Assembly (NCBI GenBank): GCA_964624825.1
Contig: CAZUYD010000005.1
Coordinates: 1 to 64,000 of the forward strand
Length of the DNA stretch: 64,000 nt
Direction: 5' to 3'
DNA from: Enorma sp964624825
GTDB taxonomy: Bacteria; Actinomycetota; Coriobacteriia; Coriobacteriales; Coriobacteriaceae
Shown here: positions 54,197 to 63,630 of the stretch, piece after piece
How positions within the stretch are numbered: the first letter of the stretch is position 1
Layout: each line of letters begins with the position of its first letter
Program-made: the position numbers and the translations under genes
The notes under the pieces: generated by a model
Databases searched by the model: none
Told to the model about the DNA's origin: nothing
The model's input: the letters and a program-made list of their open reading frames with translations, nothing else

Positions 54197-54843
54197 GCCT
54201 GCAGCGCCTGTATGCGATTCGAACAGGAGCTGTCCCCTGCTCGAGCCTCGACGTCCTCCTGAACGCGAAGACGTATCTCGTGGATAGTGTTCGAGAGCAT
54301 GATTATATGCAGACCTCATGCTTGCATAAAAAGAAGGACCGCACCCCGTTTCTGCTTAATGAACCCACCTCTACAAGGTGGGTGCCCTCATCGTCCGTTC
54401 CAGCTTCCTTAACAACGAAGGATGCCTGTACTAAGCGCGACTGTGTGGGCTCCCTAAAAAAACGTGACGGTTCACCCAGTTGCTCCACGGGGTGCGGAAC
54501 ATCTTCATCTTAGCGTGCCAAACACCGATTACCAGTCTTGACTTATTCAATAAGCTAGTAGAAGATGGGGGTGCTATCGTGCATCGTTTGCTATCTTCCA
54601 ATTGAGCAGAATATTCGCAGGTACCTCTGCATTCAGCCCTTTGCCGGGGCGGCAATCTGACGCTCTGTGCCAGGGTGCCGCCCCGGCAGGCGCATCCCGA
54701 TATCTGCAGTGAACGTGGTGTTGATGCACGCCTCGTCGCGTGAGGTAAACACTTTCGGTATCATTGAGCCGATTGATAGCAGCAGCGGGAATCTGCAGCA
54801 GCTATCGCGTGGATCAGTAATCGACTCGGATGGTAGCACCTTC
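54197..54843. other. Unexplained intergenic region between treR and the WecA-like gene
   Basis: About 650 bases without a convincing gene. It holds an 11-bp perfect inverted repeat (CCGCACCCCGT at 54339-54349; ACGGGGTGCGG at 54487-54497), 137 bases apart. Inside it is a hairpin ACCCACCT-CTACA-AGGTGGGT (54363-54383). A CTTATTCAATAAG at 54542-54554 echoes the tre operators one base shorter, just after TTGACT (a -35-like element). Base composition is less GC-rich than the neighbours. Short frames on both strands lack ribosome sites. Confidence 0.5.
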
Positions 54844-56100
54844 ATGGAATCGTTCTTCCCATACCTTTGCATTGCCGGTGCCGCCTTTCTCACAACAGTT
54901 CTACTCGTCCCTCCCGTCAAAAAGCTCGCCATCAAGCTCGATGCGGTCGACTATCCTTCGAAGCGTCGCATCAATACGGTGCCCACGCCCCGTATGGGAG
55001 GGCTTGCCGTGTTTGCTGGACTCGTCGTTGCCCTGCTTGTACAGGTCTTCGGCACACGCTTCTGGGGCTGGCCTGCGGTACTGGTCTCCCATCCGAGCCT
55101 CGATATCAACTACTACCTCATCGCAATCGCATTCTGCATCATTGTGATTACCGGTGCCGTGGACGACGTGATCTCTTTGAAGCCCTGGGCGAAGCTTGGC
55201 GGACAAATCATCGCCGCCATGGTCGCCGCCGCCGGTGGTCTCACCATCGGCAGGGTCGTTAACCCGTTTGATATCGGCTACCTCGACCTGGGATGGCTCG
55301 CCTACCCTATCACTGTCATCTACCTTGTCGCCTATGCCAACATCATCAACCTCATCGATGGCCTCGACGGCCTCGCTACCGGCATCTCGGGCATCGCCTC
55401 GATTACCATGTTCGGCCTCGCCGCCCTCGCCAATCAGGGCGACGCGGCCGCGCTCTCCATCGCGACGTTCGGCGCGTGCCTTGCGTTTTTAATCTACAAC
55501 TTCCACCCTGCCAGCATTTTCCTGGGAGACTCAGGCGCTCTATCTCTGGGATTCTCGCTCGGAACCGTCTCGCTGCTCTCGGTCAGCCGCACCGCAGCCC
55601 TCACCTCGCTGCTCATCCCGCTCGTCGTCGCCGGCGTACCCATCATCGATACCTTCGCCGCCATCGTGCGGCGAAAGCGCGCCCACGTGAGCATCGGCCA
55701 GGCCGACAAAGGGCACATTCAGCACCGGCTCATCCAAGAGGGGTATGACCAGCGCCAGGCGGTGCTTCTCATCTATGCATGGTGCATACTGCTTTCGCTG
55801 GGCGCTACCATCATCAACCAGGTGCGCGTCGGCCCTCGTATCGTCGTGTTCCTGATTCTCCTTGGATCATCGGCCGTCTTTGCCGTCCGCCTGCATCTGT
55901 TCGAACCGGTGCTGCGCCACCATTACAACCCCAAGACCAAACGGGACGAGATCATCATGCCTGAAGATCCCGCCTTCGTTGAAGAGGAACAGGCCGAGCG
56001 CCGCGAGCGCGCGATGCACCGCGAAGAACGCCGCGGGAACCTCGATCGCCTCGGGAGCCAACTGCACGACGCCATCCCTCCGAAGTCGAAAAAGAAGTAA
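54844..56100 (+). CDS. WecA/TagO-like undecaprenyl-phosphate sugar-phosphate transferase
   Basis: A polytopic membrane enzyme of the MraY/WecA family that loads a UDP-HexNAc phosphate onto undecaprenyl phosphate, starting a surface polymer. The 418 residues show about ten helices and the family motifs PTPRMGGLAVF, GAVDDVISLKPWAKL, ANIINLIDGLDGLATG, and the cytoplasmic HIQHRLIQEGYDQRQAV. A charged C-terminal tail (EEEQAERRERAMHREERRG) is unusual. ATG 54844 lacks a clear ribosome site; longer in-frame starts (e.g. 54724) would only add a non-family segment. Substrate choice (GlcNAc or other) is not determinable. Confidence 0.9.
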   Translation: MESFFPYLCIAGAAFLTTVLLVPPVKKLAIKLDAVDYPSKRRINTVPTPRMGGLAVFAGLVVALLVQVFGTRFWGWPAVLVSHPSLDINYYLIAIAFCIIVITGAVDDVISLKPWAKLGGQIIAAMVAAAGGLTIGRVVNPFDIGYLDLGWLAYPITVIYLVAYANIINLIDGLDGLATGISGIASITMFGLAALANQGDAAALSIATFGACLAFLIYNFHPASIFLGDSGALSLGFSLGTVSLLSVSRTAALTSLLIPLVVAGVPIIDTFAAIVRRKRAHVSIGQADKGHIQHRLIQEGYDQRQAVLLIYAWCILLSLGATIINQVRVGPRIVVFLILLGSSAVFAVRLHLFEPVLRHHYNPKTKRDEIIMPEDPAFVEEEQAERRERAMHREERRGNLDRLGSQLHDAIPPKSKKK

Positions 56101-56226
56101 GATAACGCGGTACAACATAGCAAGGTGCGCGCGGAGCCCATCGCCTGCACGCACGCGGTGTCCCACCTCTGGCAACTGCCGCGTAGAGACCGCAGCATGC
56201 ACACCATACGAACCGAAAGGTACACC

Positions 56227-57276
56227 ATGCCCAACGATCGCAGCTACGAAACCGCCCTCAAGCGAAGCGAAGAAATCTCTGCAGACCTCAGCAGGCATCC
56301 CGCGCAGTACACGATGCTCACCGGCGACCGCCCCACCGGACGCCTGCACCTTGGCCACTACTTCGGTACGATCAAGGGACGCGTCGAGCTGCAGGACATG
56401 GGCGTCAACACGAATATCCTCATCGCCGATTACCAGGTCATCACCGATCGCGATACCACTGAGCACATCCAGGACAACGTGTACAACATGGTCATGGACT
56501 ACCTGGCGTGCGGCATCGACCCGAGCAAGACCATGATCTACGCACACTCCGCCGTACCCGCCTGCAATCAGCTCCTGCTGCCCTTCCTCAGCCTGGTTTC
56601 CGAGGCCGAGCTGCAACGCAACCCAACGGTCAAGGCCGAGATGGAGGCAAGCGGCCACGAGCTCACGGGACTTTTGCTCACCTACCCGGTGCACCAGGCT
56701 TGCGACATCCTCTTCTGCAAGGGCAATGTGGTGCCCGTCGGGCGCGATCAGCTGCCGCACATCGAGCTCACGCGTCTCATCGCGCGGCGCTTCAACAACC
56801 GCTACGGGGCGATATTCCCCGAGGTCGACGCTTTGCTCTCATCCACGCCGCTGCTCCCTGGCCTCGATGGGCGCAAGATGAGCAAGAGCTACGGCAACGC
56901 CATCTCGATCTCGATGACCGAGGAAGAGACCGCCAAGCGCATCAAGAAGAGCCAGACCGATTCCGAGCGCATGATAACCTTCGACCCCGATAATCGCCCC
57001 GGGGTCTCTGGCTTGCTCTCGACTGCCGCCATCTGCACCGACCGCTCAGAGGTCGAGATCGCCGAGGAGATCGGCATGGGCGGATCCGGCCAACTCAAGG
57101 CATACGTGACCGATGCGGTAAACACGTACTTCGCCCCCATCCGCGAGCGCCGGCGCGCCTTCGAGCAAGATCTTGACTACGTCAAGGACGTGCTGCACGA
57201 GGGGAACCGCCGCGCCAACGAGATCGCCGAAGAGACGCTGGCGCAAGTACGCGAGGCCATGGGCATGGTGTATTAG
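56227..57276 (+). CDS. trpS: Tryptophanyl-tRNA synthetase
   Basis: Charges tRNA-Trp. The 349 residues carry the class I HIGH motif GRLHLGHYFG, the Trp/ATP-site text ILIADYQVITDRDT, GRDQLPHIELTRLIARRFN and KMSKS in GRKMSKSYGNA. The start at 56227 follows GAAAGG. No T-box or Trp-codon leader precedes it, in contrast to the ECF operon at 22.3 kb. Confidence 0.96.
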   Translation: MPNDRSYETALKRSEEISADLSRHPAQYTMLTGDRPTGRLHLGHYFGTIKGRVELQDMGVNTNILIADYQVITDRDTTEHIQDNVYNMVMDYLACGIDPSKTMIYAHSAVPACNQLLLPFLSLVSEAELQRNPTVKAEMEASGHELTGLLLTYPVHQACDILFCKGNVVPVGRDQLPHIELTRLIARRFNNRYGAIFPEVDALLSSTPLLPGLDGRKMSKSYGNAISISMTEEETAKRIKKSQTDSERMITFDPDNRPGVSGLLSTAAICTDRSEVEIAEEIGMGGSGQLKAYVTDAVNTYFAPIRERRRAFEQDLDYVKDVLHEGNRRANEIAEETLAQVREAMGMVY

Positions 57277-57407
57277 GGGCAGTGCCGACAGGAAGCTTAC
57301 GCAGAAGCGAGCATGGAGCCTGCACGGGCACAATGATTGCATAGTGCTTTCAAGATGCATGCGATGCATGCATTACGTGCGCTTGCAGATGAACACGAAG
57401 GGGCTGG

Positions 57408-58259
57408 ATGATGTACAAGCTCATTGCGTCCGACATGGACGAGACCTTTCTCGATGGCGCGCACCACATCCCAGCGCCGAACATCGCGGCACTGAAGCGC
57501 CTCCGCGAGCTCGGCATACACTTTGTCCCCTGCTCGGGACGTCCCTATCGCTCCATCGTCAACAACTTCGCCCGCATCGACCAGAGCCTTATGGAGGGTT
57601 CCTACATCATTTCCTACAACGGTGGATTCATCAATCGCTACGGAGATCCCACGCCGTTCGTGACCACGTCCATGGATCGCGCGTCGCTCGAAGCGGTGTA
57701 CCAGTATGCCGTTGACCATCGCCAAGCCGTGCACGTCTACGCGGCGGACGGCACGGTGTTCACGCAATTCCTTCCACCCGAAGAGCAGCGCTATATCACT
57801 GGGCTCAATGGGGTCGTTGCGGTTGGCGACCATGTGCACGATCTGCGCTTTGCCGATGACAAAGAGCTGGCGAAGATCCTCCTCATGGACACCGATATGA
57901 CGCGGTGTCGGCAAATGGGCGAAGAGCTCGCGCAGGTACTTGACCCCAGCAAGGTGGCGATCACCTATTCCTCCAATCGATACGTCGAGTTCATGCCAGC
58001 AGGCATGAACAAGGGCGTCGGTCTACGTCGTCTGGCGGACATGCTCGGCATCGATTATGCCGACACCATCGGGTTCGGGGATGCGGCGAACGATATCGAG
58101 ATGCTTCAGGCGGCAGGCATGGGCGTGGGCGTGGCGAACGTCAGCGACGATGCGCGCCCCTACTGCGACCTGGTGCTTTCGAAAACGGGTGGAGAAGGCG
58201 CCCTGCCCGAACTCGTCGAGCGGGTCATCGAGCCAGAACATTGCCCAGCATCTGCGTAA
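57408..58259 (+). CDS. Cof-type HAD-IIB hydrolase
   Basis: A 283-residue HAD phosphatase. Motif I is SDMDETFLDG (nucleophile Asp near residue 9), motif II CSGRPY, motif III a Lys in MNKGVGLRRLA, and motif IV GFGDAANDIEML; a Cof-type cap lies between. Members dephosphorylate sugar phosphates, FMN or pyridoxal phosphate; the substrate here is unknown. Two adjacent ATGs (57408, 57411) follow AAGGGG and either could be used. Confidence 0.92.
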   Translation: MMYKLIASDMDETFLDGAHHIPAPNIAALKRLRELGIHFVPCSGRPYRSIVNNFARIDQSLMEGSYIISYNGGFINRYGDPTPFVTTSMDRASLEAVYQYAVDHRQAVHVYAADGTVFTQFLPPEEQRYITGLNGVVAVGDHVHDLRFADDKELAKILLMDTDMTRCRQMGEELAQVLDPSKVAITYSSNRYVEFMPAGMNKGVGLRRLADMLGIDYADTIGFGDAANDIEMLQAAGMGVGVANVSDDARPYCDLVLSKTGGEGALPELVERVIEPEHCPASA

Positions 58260-58805
58260 CGCTGCGAGGCATCGATCCCGTGACGCAAGGTCGAAGCGTA
58301 TAGCGGAACCGCTCATCGGCATGCGCCAGAATCTAGACAACCGCATGCCGGCCGCCGGCACGCCTCATGCGCTTCGAGCTATCGCGATACAGAAGGAACC
58401 CCGCGACCTGAAATAGGCGCGGGGTTCCTTCTGAAGTACCGATGATCGCACAGAGGGGAGGGATGCGATTCATTCGCAACCGGAAGGTTTTTTCATCGCC
58501 TGTACCTGTCCGGCTGTTGAGTTAACTATAGGAAACTTACTACGAACCGTCTAGAGCTCGCTCCGCTCTCCATGATTCCACCATAAGTTAGAATCAGTTT
58601 ACTCTGAGCGACACGCACCATGATGCATGGGTGGTTCGGGCGCGTGCACAGCGGACGTGCATAACGGAATCCTTCCCACTTCCCTTTTTCAGCGCTGGCA
58701 ATTCGCCGGCATCTAATCCATAGGCGCGCGGGCGCACAAACGAGGCGAAGCGAGACGCGGTACGAACCGCTCAAATCCATGGACGTACGGCCGCGCAGCA
58801 ACCTG
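58260..58805. other. Intergenic region with terminator, otherwise empty
   Basis: About 545 bases. Apart from the strong hairpin at 58391-58432, nothing is recognised. A minus-strand open frame covers 58526-58948 but overlaps the MGMT-like gene in another phase and has no ribosome site. Confidence 0.55.
58391..58432 (+). terminator. Hairpin terminator after Cof hydrolase
   Basis: A 15-bp perfect stem, AGAAGGAACCCCGCG (58391-58405) with its complement (58418-58432), and a 12-base loop. No long T-tract, but its length and position 130 bases past the stop suggest transcription termination. Confidence 0.7.
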
Positions 58806-59129
58806 CTATTCAAGTCCTGCCGGCCAGCGGCTGACGGAGAGGTCGACATGGTCGTCGTCGGCAAACGCCACGCCCTCGCCTTCAAGCATCTGGCGCTGTA
58901 CTCCTGCACCCCCGAACGCGAACCCCTCCGCCAGGCGCCCGTCCGCAAACACCACGCGGTGACATGGAATCACACCGGGCCGGGGGTTGCTATGCAGCGC
59001 AAAGCCCACATAGCGCGCCTTTCGCGGCTCACCCACCAGTTTGGCGATCTGACCATAGGTGGCAACCATGCCTTCGGGAATCTGCCCGACTATCTCGTAG
59101 ACGCGTTCAAAGAACCCCGCGCGATCCAC
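58806..59129 (-). CDS. MGMT-family DNA alkyltransferase-like protein
   Basis: A 107-residue single-domain protein of the O6-alkylguanine-DNA alkyltransferase superfamily. It has the DNA-binding helix VATYGQIAKLVGEPRKARYVG and the acceptor motif PCHRVV, with Cys56 present. Short members without the N-terminal domain are often alkyltransferase-like proteins, but those normally lack the Cys, so activity is possible. The start is GTG at 59129: GAGGGG lies nine bases upstream and family similarity begins there; a longer frame upstream has no family sequence. It lies 62 bases after the B3/B4 gene on the same strand. Confidence 0.88.
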   Translation of the reverse strand: MDRAGFFERVYEIVGQIPEGMVATYGQIAKLVGEPRKARYVGFALHSNPRPGVIPCHRVVFADGRLAEGFAFGGAGVQRQMLEGEGVAFADDDHVDLSVSRWPAGLE

Positions 59130-59191
59130 CCTTGTCCACCCCTCACTCCGAACAGCGCGAACTCCGACGCGCAGCCCCGACACAAGTCCAG

Positions 59192-59917
59192 CTATGCGAT
59201 GACCACCTCGGGCTCGTCTGCCGTCACCAGCGCCGTCACCTTGATGGTAGCACCGAGATAGCGCGCGATAAGCGCCGCAAGCTCGTCGATGGCCGCCCGG
59301 CAATCTGCCGCGCGCTCAGGCTCCACGCACTCAATGACCAGAAACGCGTTCCTCGAGGCGTCGGTCAGCGCCGTGCGTGCACCGTCGCGCCAGTTCATGC
59401 ACCGGCATACCGCGCCCGCGTCATCACGATAGCAGAGCTCACCCGGCAGCGTGGGGTCTTCGTGCTCGTCCTGGCCAAGAGGCACGAACGGATCGCCGCC
59501 CGCGGTGACGCCAAGCCGGAGATCCCCCGCAAAGGACTCGATGTCCTCACCGCCCACGGGCAGCGCGTACTTGAGCGAAACGGCGTTGTAGATATCGACC
59601 GCAGGCGCGATGCTTCCCACTGGGTTGCCCTTAAGCACGCGTTTAAGCAGGTTTTCGATGGAGCAGCGGGCGCCTTTCTTGGTTTTGAACGCGCGATACG
59701 CCTGGCGCCACGCCTTAACCGAAGCATTCTCGGAAATGACGTCGCTTGTGAGATGACGCTCAGCGAGCACGTTGGCGCGGGCAAGCAGCGCGGCGATCTC
59801 GGCAACGTCTTCTGCAGCGACCTCGTCCGTCGGCTTCATCCTCTCAGCAACCGCAACACCAATGGACGCATGAGGGAACAACTTCCAAAACGAGTCCTCG
59901 GCAATGAATTTCTTCAC
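59192..59917 (-). CDS. B3/B4 domain protein (PheT-like editing domain)
   Basis: A 241-residue free-standing homologue of the B3/B4 tRNA-editing domain of phenylalanyl-tRNA synthetase beta. Family text includes VKAWRQAYRAFKTKKG, NLLKRVLKGNPVGSIAPAVDIYNAVSLKYALPVGGED (conserved core near residues 80-118), and RDDAGAVCRCMNWRDG. Such proteins may hydrolyse mischarged tRNA or bind amino acids; the function is unproven. GTG 59917 is chosen because GAGGAG lies just upstream. Probably co-transcribed with the MGMT-like gene. Confidence 0.9.
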   Translation of the reverse strand: MKKFIAEDSFWKLFPHASIGVAVAERMKPTDEVAAEDVAEIAALLARANVLAERHLTSDVISENASVKAWRQAYRAFKTKKGARCSIENLLKRVLKGNPVGSIAPAVDIYNAVSLKYALPVGGEDIESFAGDLRLGVTAGGDPFVPLGQDEHEDPTLPGELCYRDDAGAVCRCMNWRDGARTALTDASRNAFLVIECVEPERAADCRAAIDELAALIARYLGATIKVTALVTADEPEVVIA

Positions 59918-60212
59918 GGCTCTCTCCTCTCGGTAATAGCACCGGTCACTCAAACTGGCACCGCAGGCGCCGGCCGAACTGCCAAAACACGGATAACGCA
60001 GGCGTGCAGCGAAACCGTCTAGACCAGAGCCCGGCCGCACCACACCTTTTAACAAGAGCGCGCACCCGCCGACCACCTTCTTCAAGCCCTACGGTGCCGG
60101 CGCGTACGCGCTCTGCGTTGTCTCATCCGGGGACGAGACGATGTTATGTCGAAAGCTCTAGGACGCACCGAAGGAAGCGGATGACACCTTTAGGCGCGCC
60201 CCGAGCGGTGCG

Positions 60213-61799
60213 TTAGCGTTGTTGAGTCATGCTTGCAAGGTCAACGCCCGGGTAACGCTTCTCGAAGTTCTCCCGGAACTTCTGGGCGAGCTCGGCAGAA
60301 GCCGTGTCATATGCCGCCTTGTCCTCCCAGGTCTCGCGTGGGTCGAGCAGCTCGCGCGGCACGCCCGGGCAATCGTTCGGCACATCGACGTCGAACACAT
60401 CGTTGTGCTTGTAGCCCGCGACGTCGATCGAGCCGTCCTGCGCGGCCTTCACGAGCGCGCGCGTATGATAGAGCGCGATGCGATGACCCACGCCATACGG
60501 GCCTCCCGTCCAGCCCGTGTTCACCAGGTAGACGCGCGTGTCGTTTTGAGTGATCTTCTCGCCCAGCAAATACGCGTAGACCATGTGATCGAGCGGCATG
60601 AAGGGCTCGCCGAAAAGCGCCGAGAACGTGGGCTGCGGCTCCTTGACGCCCAGCTCCGTGCCCGCGACCTTGGCAGTATAACCCGTGAGGAAATGGAACA
60701 TGGCCTGCTCGCGGTTCAGGCGCGAGATAGGCGGCAACACGCCATAGGCATCCGCCGTGAGGAAGAGCACCACGCTCGGAACCTCGCCCGTGCCCGACTC
60801 GACCACGCGCTCGATATGTGAGAGCGGATATGCAGCACGACCGTTCTCGGTGATGGAGCTGTCCGAGTAGATGGCCGCGCGCGTCTTGCGGTCGAGCATC
60901 ACGTTCTCAGACACGCTGCCAAAGCGAATGGCGTCAAAGATGTCTGGTTCGCGCTCGCGCGTGAGGTCGATGGTCTTAGCGTAACAGCCGCCCTCGATGT
61001 TGAAGACGCCGCGCGGGCTCCAGCCATGCTCGTCATCGCCGATGAGCAGACGGTTCGGGTCGGCCGAAAGCGTCGTCTTGCCCGTACCGGAAAGGCCGAA
61101 GAGAATGCAGGTCTTGCCCGTTTCGGGATCGACGTTCGCGGAGCAGTGCATGGGGAGCACGCCGTCCTCGATGGGAAGGATGTAGTTCATCATCGTGAAG
61201 ACGGCCTTCTTGATCTCGCCGCAATACCCGGTACCAGCGACGACGATGCTCTTGTCGTTCATATCGAGGATGACGGCCGCGGGCTCCACGCCGTCGCGGT
61301 CGCGCGAGCACACATACGAGGGAGCCGCGAGGACCATGATGTCGGGGCGACCGAACACCTCGAGCTCATCGCGCGAGGGGCGGACGAGCATGTTTTGGAT
61401 GAACAGCGCCTGATGCGCGCGCTCGCAGACCACCATGACCTTGCGCGCGTACTGACGGTCGGCGCCCGCATAGCCACGGATCACAAATAGATGGCGGCGC
61501 TGGGACATGTAGCGCGCCACGTTCTTGCGTACGCGCTTATAGGTTGCTTCGTCGATGGGACGATTGCTCTTGCTCGACCAGTTCACCTGCTCGTCAGCCT
61601 CACCGGCGTCCACGATGTAGCGGTTCTCGGGACTCCGACCGGTGAATGCACCGGTCGAGACGGAAAGCGAACCCGTCGATGTGAGATACGCCTCGTGGTG
61701 AGAAATAGAGTGCTCGATGAGCTTTGCCGAACTCCAATCCACGTGCACGCGATCGAAATCGCAGTTGATTCCATTTTCCAGCAATATCGTCTCGATCAT
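60213..61799 (-). CDS. pckA: Phosphoenolpyruvate carboxykinase (ATP)
   Basis: Interconverts oxaloacetate + ATP and PEP + CO2 + ADP. In fermenters it often runs toward oxaloacetate, fixing CO2 for succinate. The 528 residues carry STGAFTGRSPENRYIV, the kinase-1a loop GLSGTGKTTLSADP, the metal-binding LIGDDEHGW, and FTAKVAGTE-type text as YTAKVAGTELGVKEP. This is the ATP class, not the GTP class. The start at 61799 follows GGTGGAG; an in-frame ATG at 61865 is less likely. Confidence 0.96.
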   Translation of the reverse strand: MIETILLENGINCDFDRVHVDWSSAKLIEHSISHHEAYLTSTGSLSVSTGAFTGRSPENRYIVDAGEADEQVNWSSKSNRPIDEATYKRVRKNVARYMSQRRHLFVIRGYAGADRQYARKVMVVCERAHQALFIQNMLVRPSRDELEVFGRPDIMVLAAPSYVCSRDRDGVEPAAVILDMNDKSIVVAGTGYCGEIKKAVFTMMNYILPIEDGVLPMHCSANVDPETGKTCILFGLSGTGKTTLSADPNRLLIGDDEHGWSPRGVFNIEGGCYAKTIDLTREREPDIFDAIRFGSVSENVMLDRKTRAAIYSDSSITENGRAAYPLSHIERVVESGTGEVPSVVLFLTADAYGVLPPISRLNREQAMFHFLTGYTAKVAGTELGVKEPQPTFSALFGEPFMPLDHMVYAYLLGEKITQNDTRVYLVNTGWTGGPYGVGHRIALYHTRALVKAAQDGSIDVAGYKHNDVFDVDVPNDCPGVPRELLDPRETWEDKAAYDTASAELAQKFRENFEKRYPGVDLASMTQQR

Positions 61800-61983
61800 T
61801 CGCTCCACCTTTCCTACCATAGGTGCATGACCCCCTTGAGCGTCGGGGCGCCACGCATTCCGCACCGATCATGTGCCTTTCCACACCTATCGCTCATGAA
61901 CAGCCGAAACTGATTATAATAAACGTTCATACCCATCGCCATGGTAGCTCAACAAGACATACTGTCCCGACTGAGGATTAATT

Positions 61984-63447
61984 GTGCCCGTAAACCCTCT
62001 TGACATCCTTCGACGTAAGCGCAACGAACGGCGTGGAACGCCGGCAGCACGGCCTTCGGCGCGCGGCGCCACGCAGCGCGCCGGCACGTCGAGCCGACAC
62101 ATGCGCAAGCAGCCCTTCCTCGGGCGTTTGGTGAACGAATGGTGGACGCGCCTGCTGAAGTCAATCTACCAGGGATCGCTCAGCGAGCAGGAGGAGCAGT
62201 ACGAGTCGCATAGCACCTCGCGCGACTATGTGTGGAACACGATCGGCACGAGCGTCTGGGGGCTATCGCTCCCCATCCTTTCGATCGTCGCCACGCAGCT
62301 CGTCGGCACGGAGCAGGCGGGTATGTTCTCCATGGCATTCTCGACCGGTATGCTGCTGATGTATGCCGCGAACTACGGCGTGCGCAACTTCCAAGTATCT
62401 GACATCGACGAGACGCATGCGTTTTCGTCCTACCAGATTCAGCGCTGGATCTCCACGCTCATGGCGCTCGTCCTAGGCATCCTGTACTGCACGATTCGCG
62501 ACTACCAGCCCTTTATGGCGACCATTTGCGCAGGGGTCTATCTCTTCAAGCTCATCGACGGGTTCTCGGACGTCTGCGAAGGGCGCTTGCAGCAGGCCGA
62601 CAAGCTCTACCTGGCAGGCATCTCGCAGACCATTCGCTCGGCGGCCGTGTTCTTGGCGTTCTCGGTATTGCTGCTCGTTACGCGCAACATCGCGGTCGCG
62701 TCGGTGGGCATGGGCATCGCCGCGGTCGCGTCGCTGCTATTCGTCACGCTCCCGCTCGCCCTGCTCGAAACCGAAAAGTCGCGGCGATGGCGATTCGAGG
62801 AGGTCGCGGATCTCTTCCGCCAATGCTTCCCGCTCTTCGCCGCGCTCTTCCTTTTCAACCTCATCGAGACCATGCCCAAGCTCGTCATGGAGGGCGCGCT
62901 CGCCTACGAGAACCAGCTCTACTTCAACGCGTTGTACTTCCCTTCGCAAGGCATCCAGATCATCATCGGCTTCATCTACAAGCCTCAGCTCGTTCGCCTG
63001 ACGAGCATCTGGATGAACCCGCGCAAGCGGCGCCGCTTCGACCTCATCATCCTCGCGGTCATGGCGGTTATCGTAGGCGTGACGGTCGCGGCGGGTGTTC
63101 TCATGGCGGGCATCGGCATTCGCGTGATGAGCTTCATGTATGGCGTCGATTTCGAGCAGTTCCGGCTTCTCTGCTACCTCATGGTCATTGCCGGCGGTGT
63201 GATCGCGGCAATCGACTTCCTCTACGCCATCGTCACGGTTCTGCGCCGCCAGGGCTCGGTCATGCGGCTCTACCTCATCGCATTCGTCGCGGTCACCGTG
63301 CTTTCGGTCGTGCTGGTTAATCTCGTGGGTCTTGAGGGCGCCGTCGTGAGCTACCTCGCATCGATGGTCCTGCTTTTGGTGCTGCTCATCTGGGAGTACT
63401 ACCGGATTCGCCTCGATATTCGCCGCGAGCGCAACCCGTTTCTATAA
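61984..63447 (+). CDS. Oligosaccharide flippase-like membrane protein
   Basis: A 487-residue polytopic protein of the polysaccharide-transport (MATE/Wzx-like) superfamily. A basic cytoplasmic N-terminus of about 80 residues (RRKRNERRG) precedes about twelve helices, starting DYVWNTIGTSVWGLSLPIL and including MFSMAFSTGMLLMYAANYG. Such proteins flip lipid-linked sugars for surface polymers. The start is GTG at 61984, with GAGG seven bases upstream. No glycosyltransferase cluster adjoins it. It may act with the distant WecA-like or Glf genes of this window (speculative). Confidence 0.82.
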   Translation: MPVNPLDILRRKRNERRGTPAARPSARGATQRAGTSSRHMRKQPFLGRLVNEWWTRLLKSIYQGSLSEQEEQYESHSTSRDYVWNTIGTSVWGLSLPILSIVATQLVGTEQAGMFSMAFSTGMLLMYAANYGVRNFQVSDIDETHAFSSYQIQRWISTLMALVLGILYCTIRDYQPFMATICAGVYLFKLIDGFSDVCEGRLQQADKLYLAGISQTIRSAAVFLAFSVLLLVTRNIAVASVGMGIAAVASLLFVTLPLALLETEKSRRWRFEEVADLFRQCFPLFAALFLFNLIETMPKLVMEGALAYENQLYFNALYFPSQGIQIIIGFIYKPQLVRLTSIWMNPRKRRRFDLIILAVMAVIVGVTVAAGVLMAGIGIRVMSFMYGVDFEQFRLLCYLMVIAGGVIAAIDFLYAIVTVLRRQGSVMRLYLIAFVAVTVLSVVLVNLVGLEGAVVSYLASMVLLLVLLIWEYYRIRLDIRRERNPFL

Positions 63448-63563
63448 GCGCCTCCCCCGCGTTGGCCGTCACATCCAAACGAACCAGCGCGTGCGAACCG
63501 GCGCATATCCGAGCGGAAATCGGAACATGCAGGCATGGCCGCTGCGCCGGGGTGCAGGCGCAT

Positions 63564-63587
63564 CCTAGGCATAACCCTAGGCATAAG
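63564..63587. repeat. Two tandem 12-bp repeats
   Basis: CCTAGGCATAAC at 63564-63575 is followed directly by CCTAGGCATAAG at 63576-63587, in the short gap between convergent genes. Purpose unknown. Confidence 0.6.
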
Positions 63588-63630
63588 GGCGGCAGCCGCG
63601 CGCAGCTAGCCGTGAAGGAGCGGGGCGCCG

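Noticed and set aside
54280..54655. Short frames on both strands between treR and the WecA-like gene
   Set aside because: They overlap one another, lack ribosome sites and match no family I know; a degraded gene remains possible but unsupported.
56101..56226. Possible T-box or Trp leader before trpS
   Set aside because: No specifier/T-box core, no Trp-codon run and no terminator; only a single Trp codon in an unsupported frame.
58526..58948. 140-residue minus-strand frame
   Set aside because: It overlaps the MGMT-like gene in another phase and lacks a ribosome site; low-complexity basic composition.
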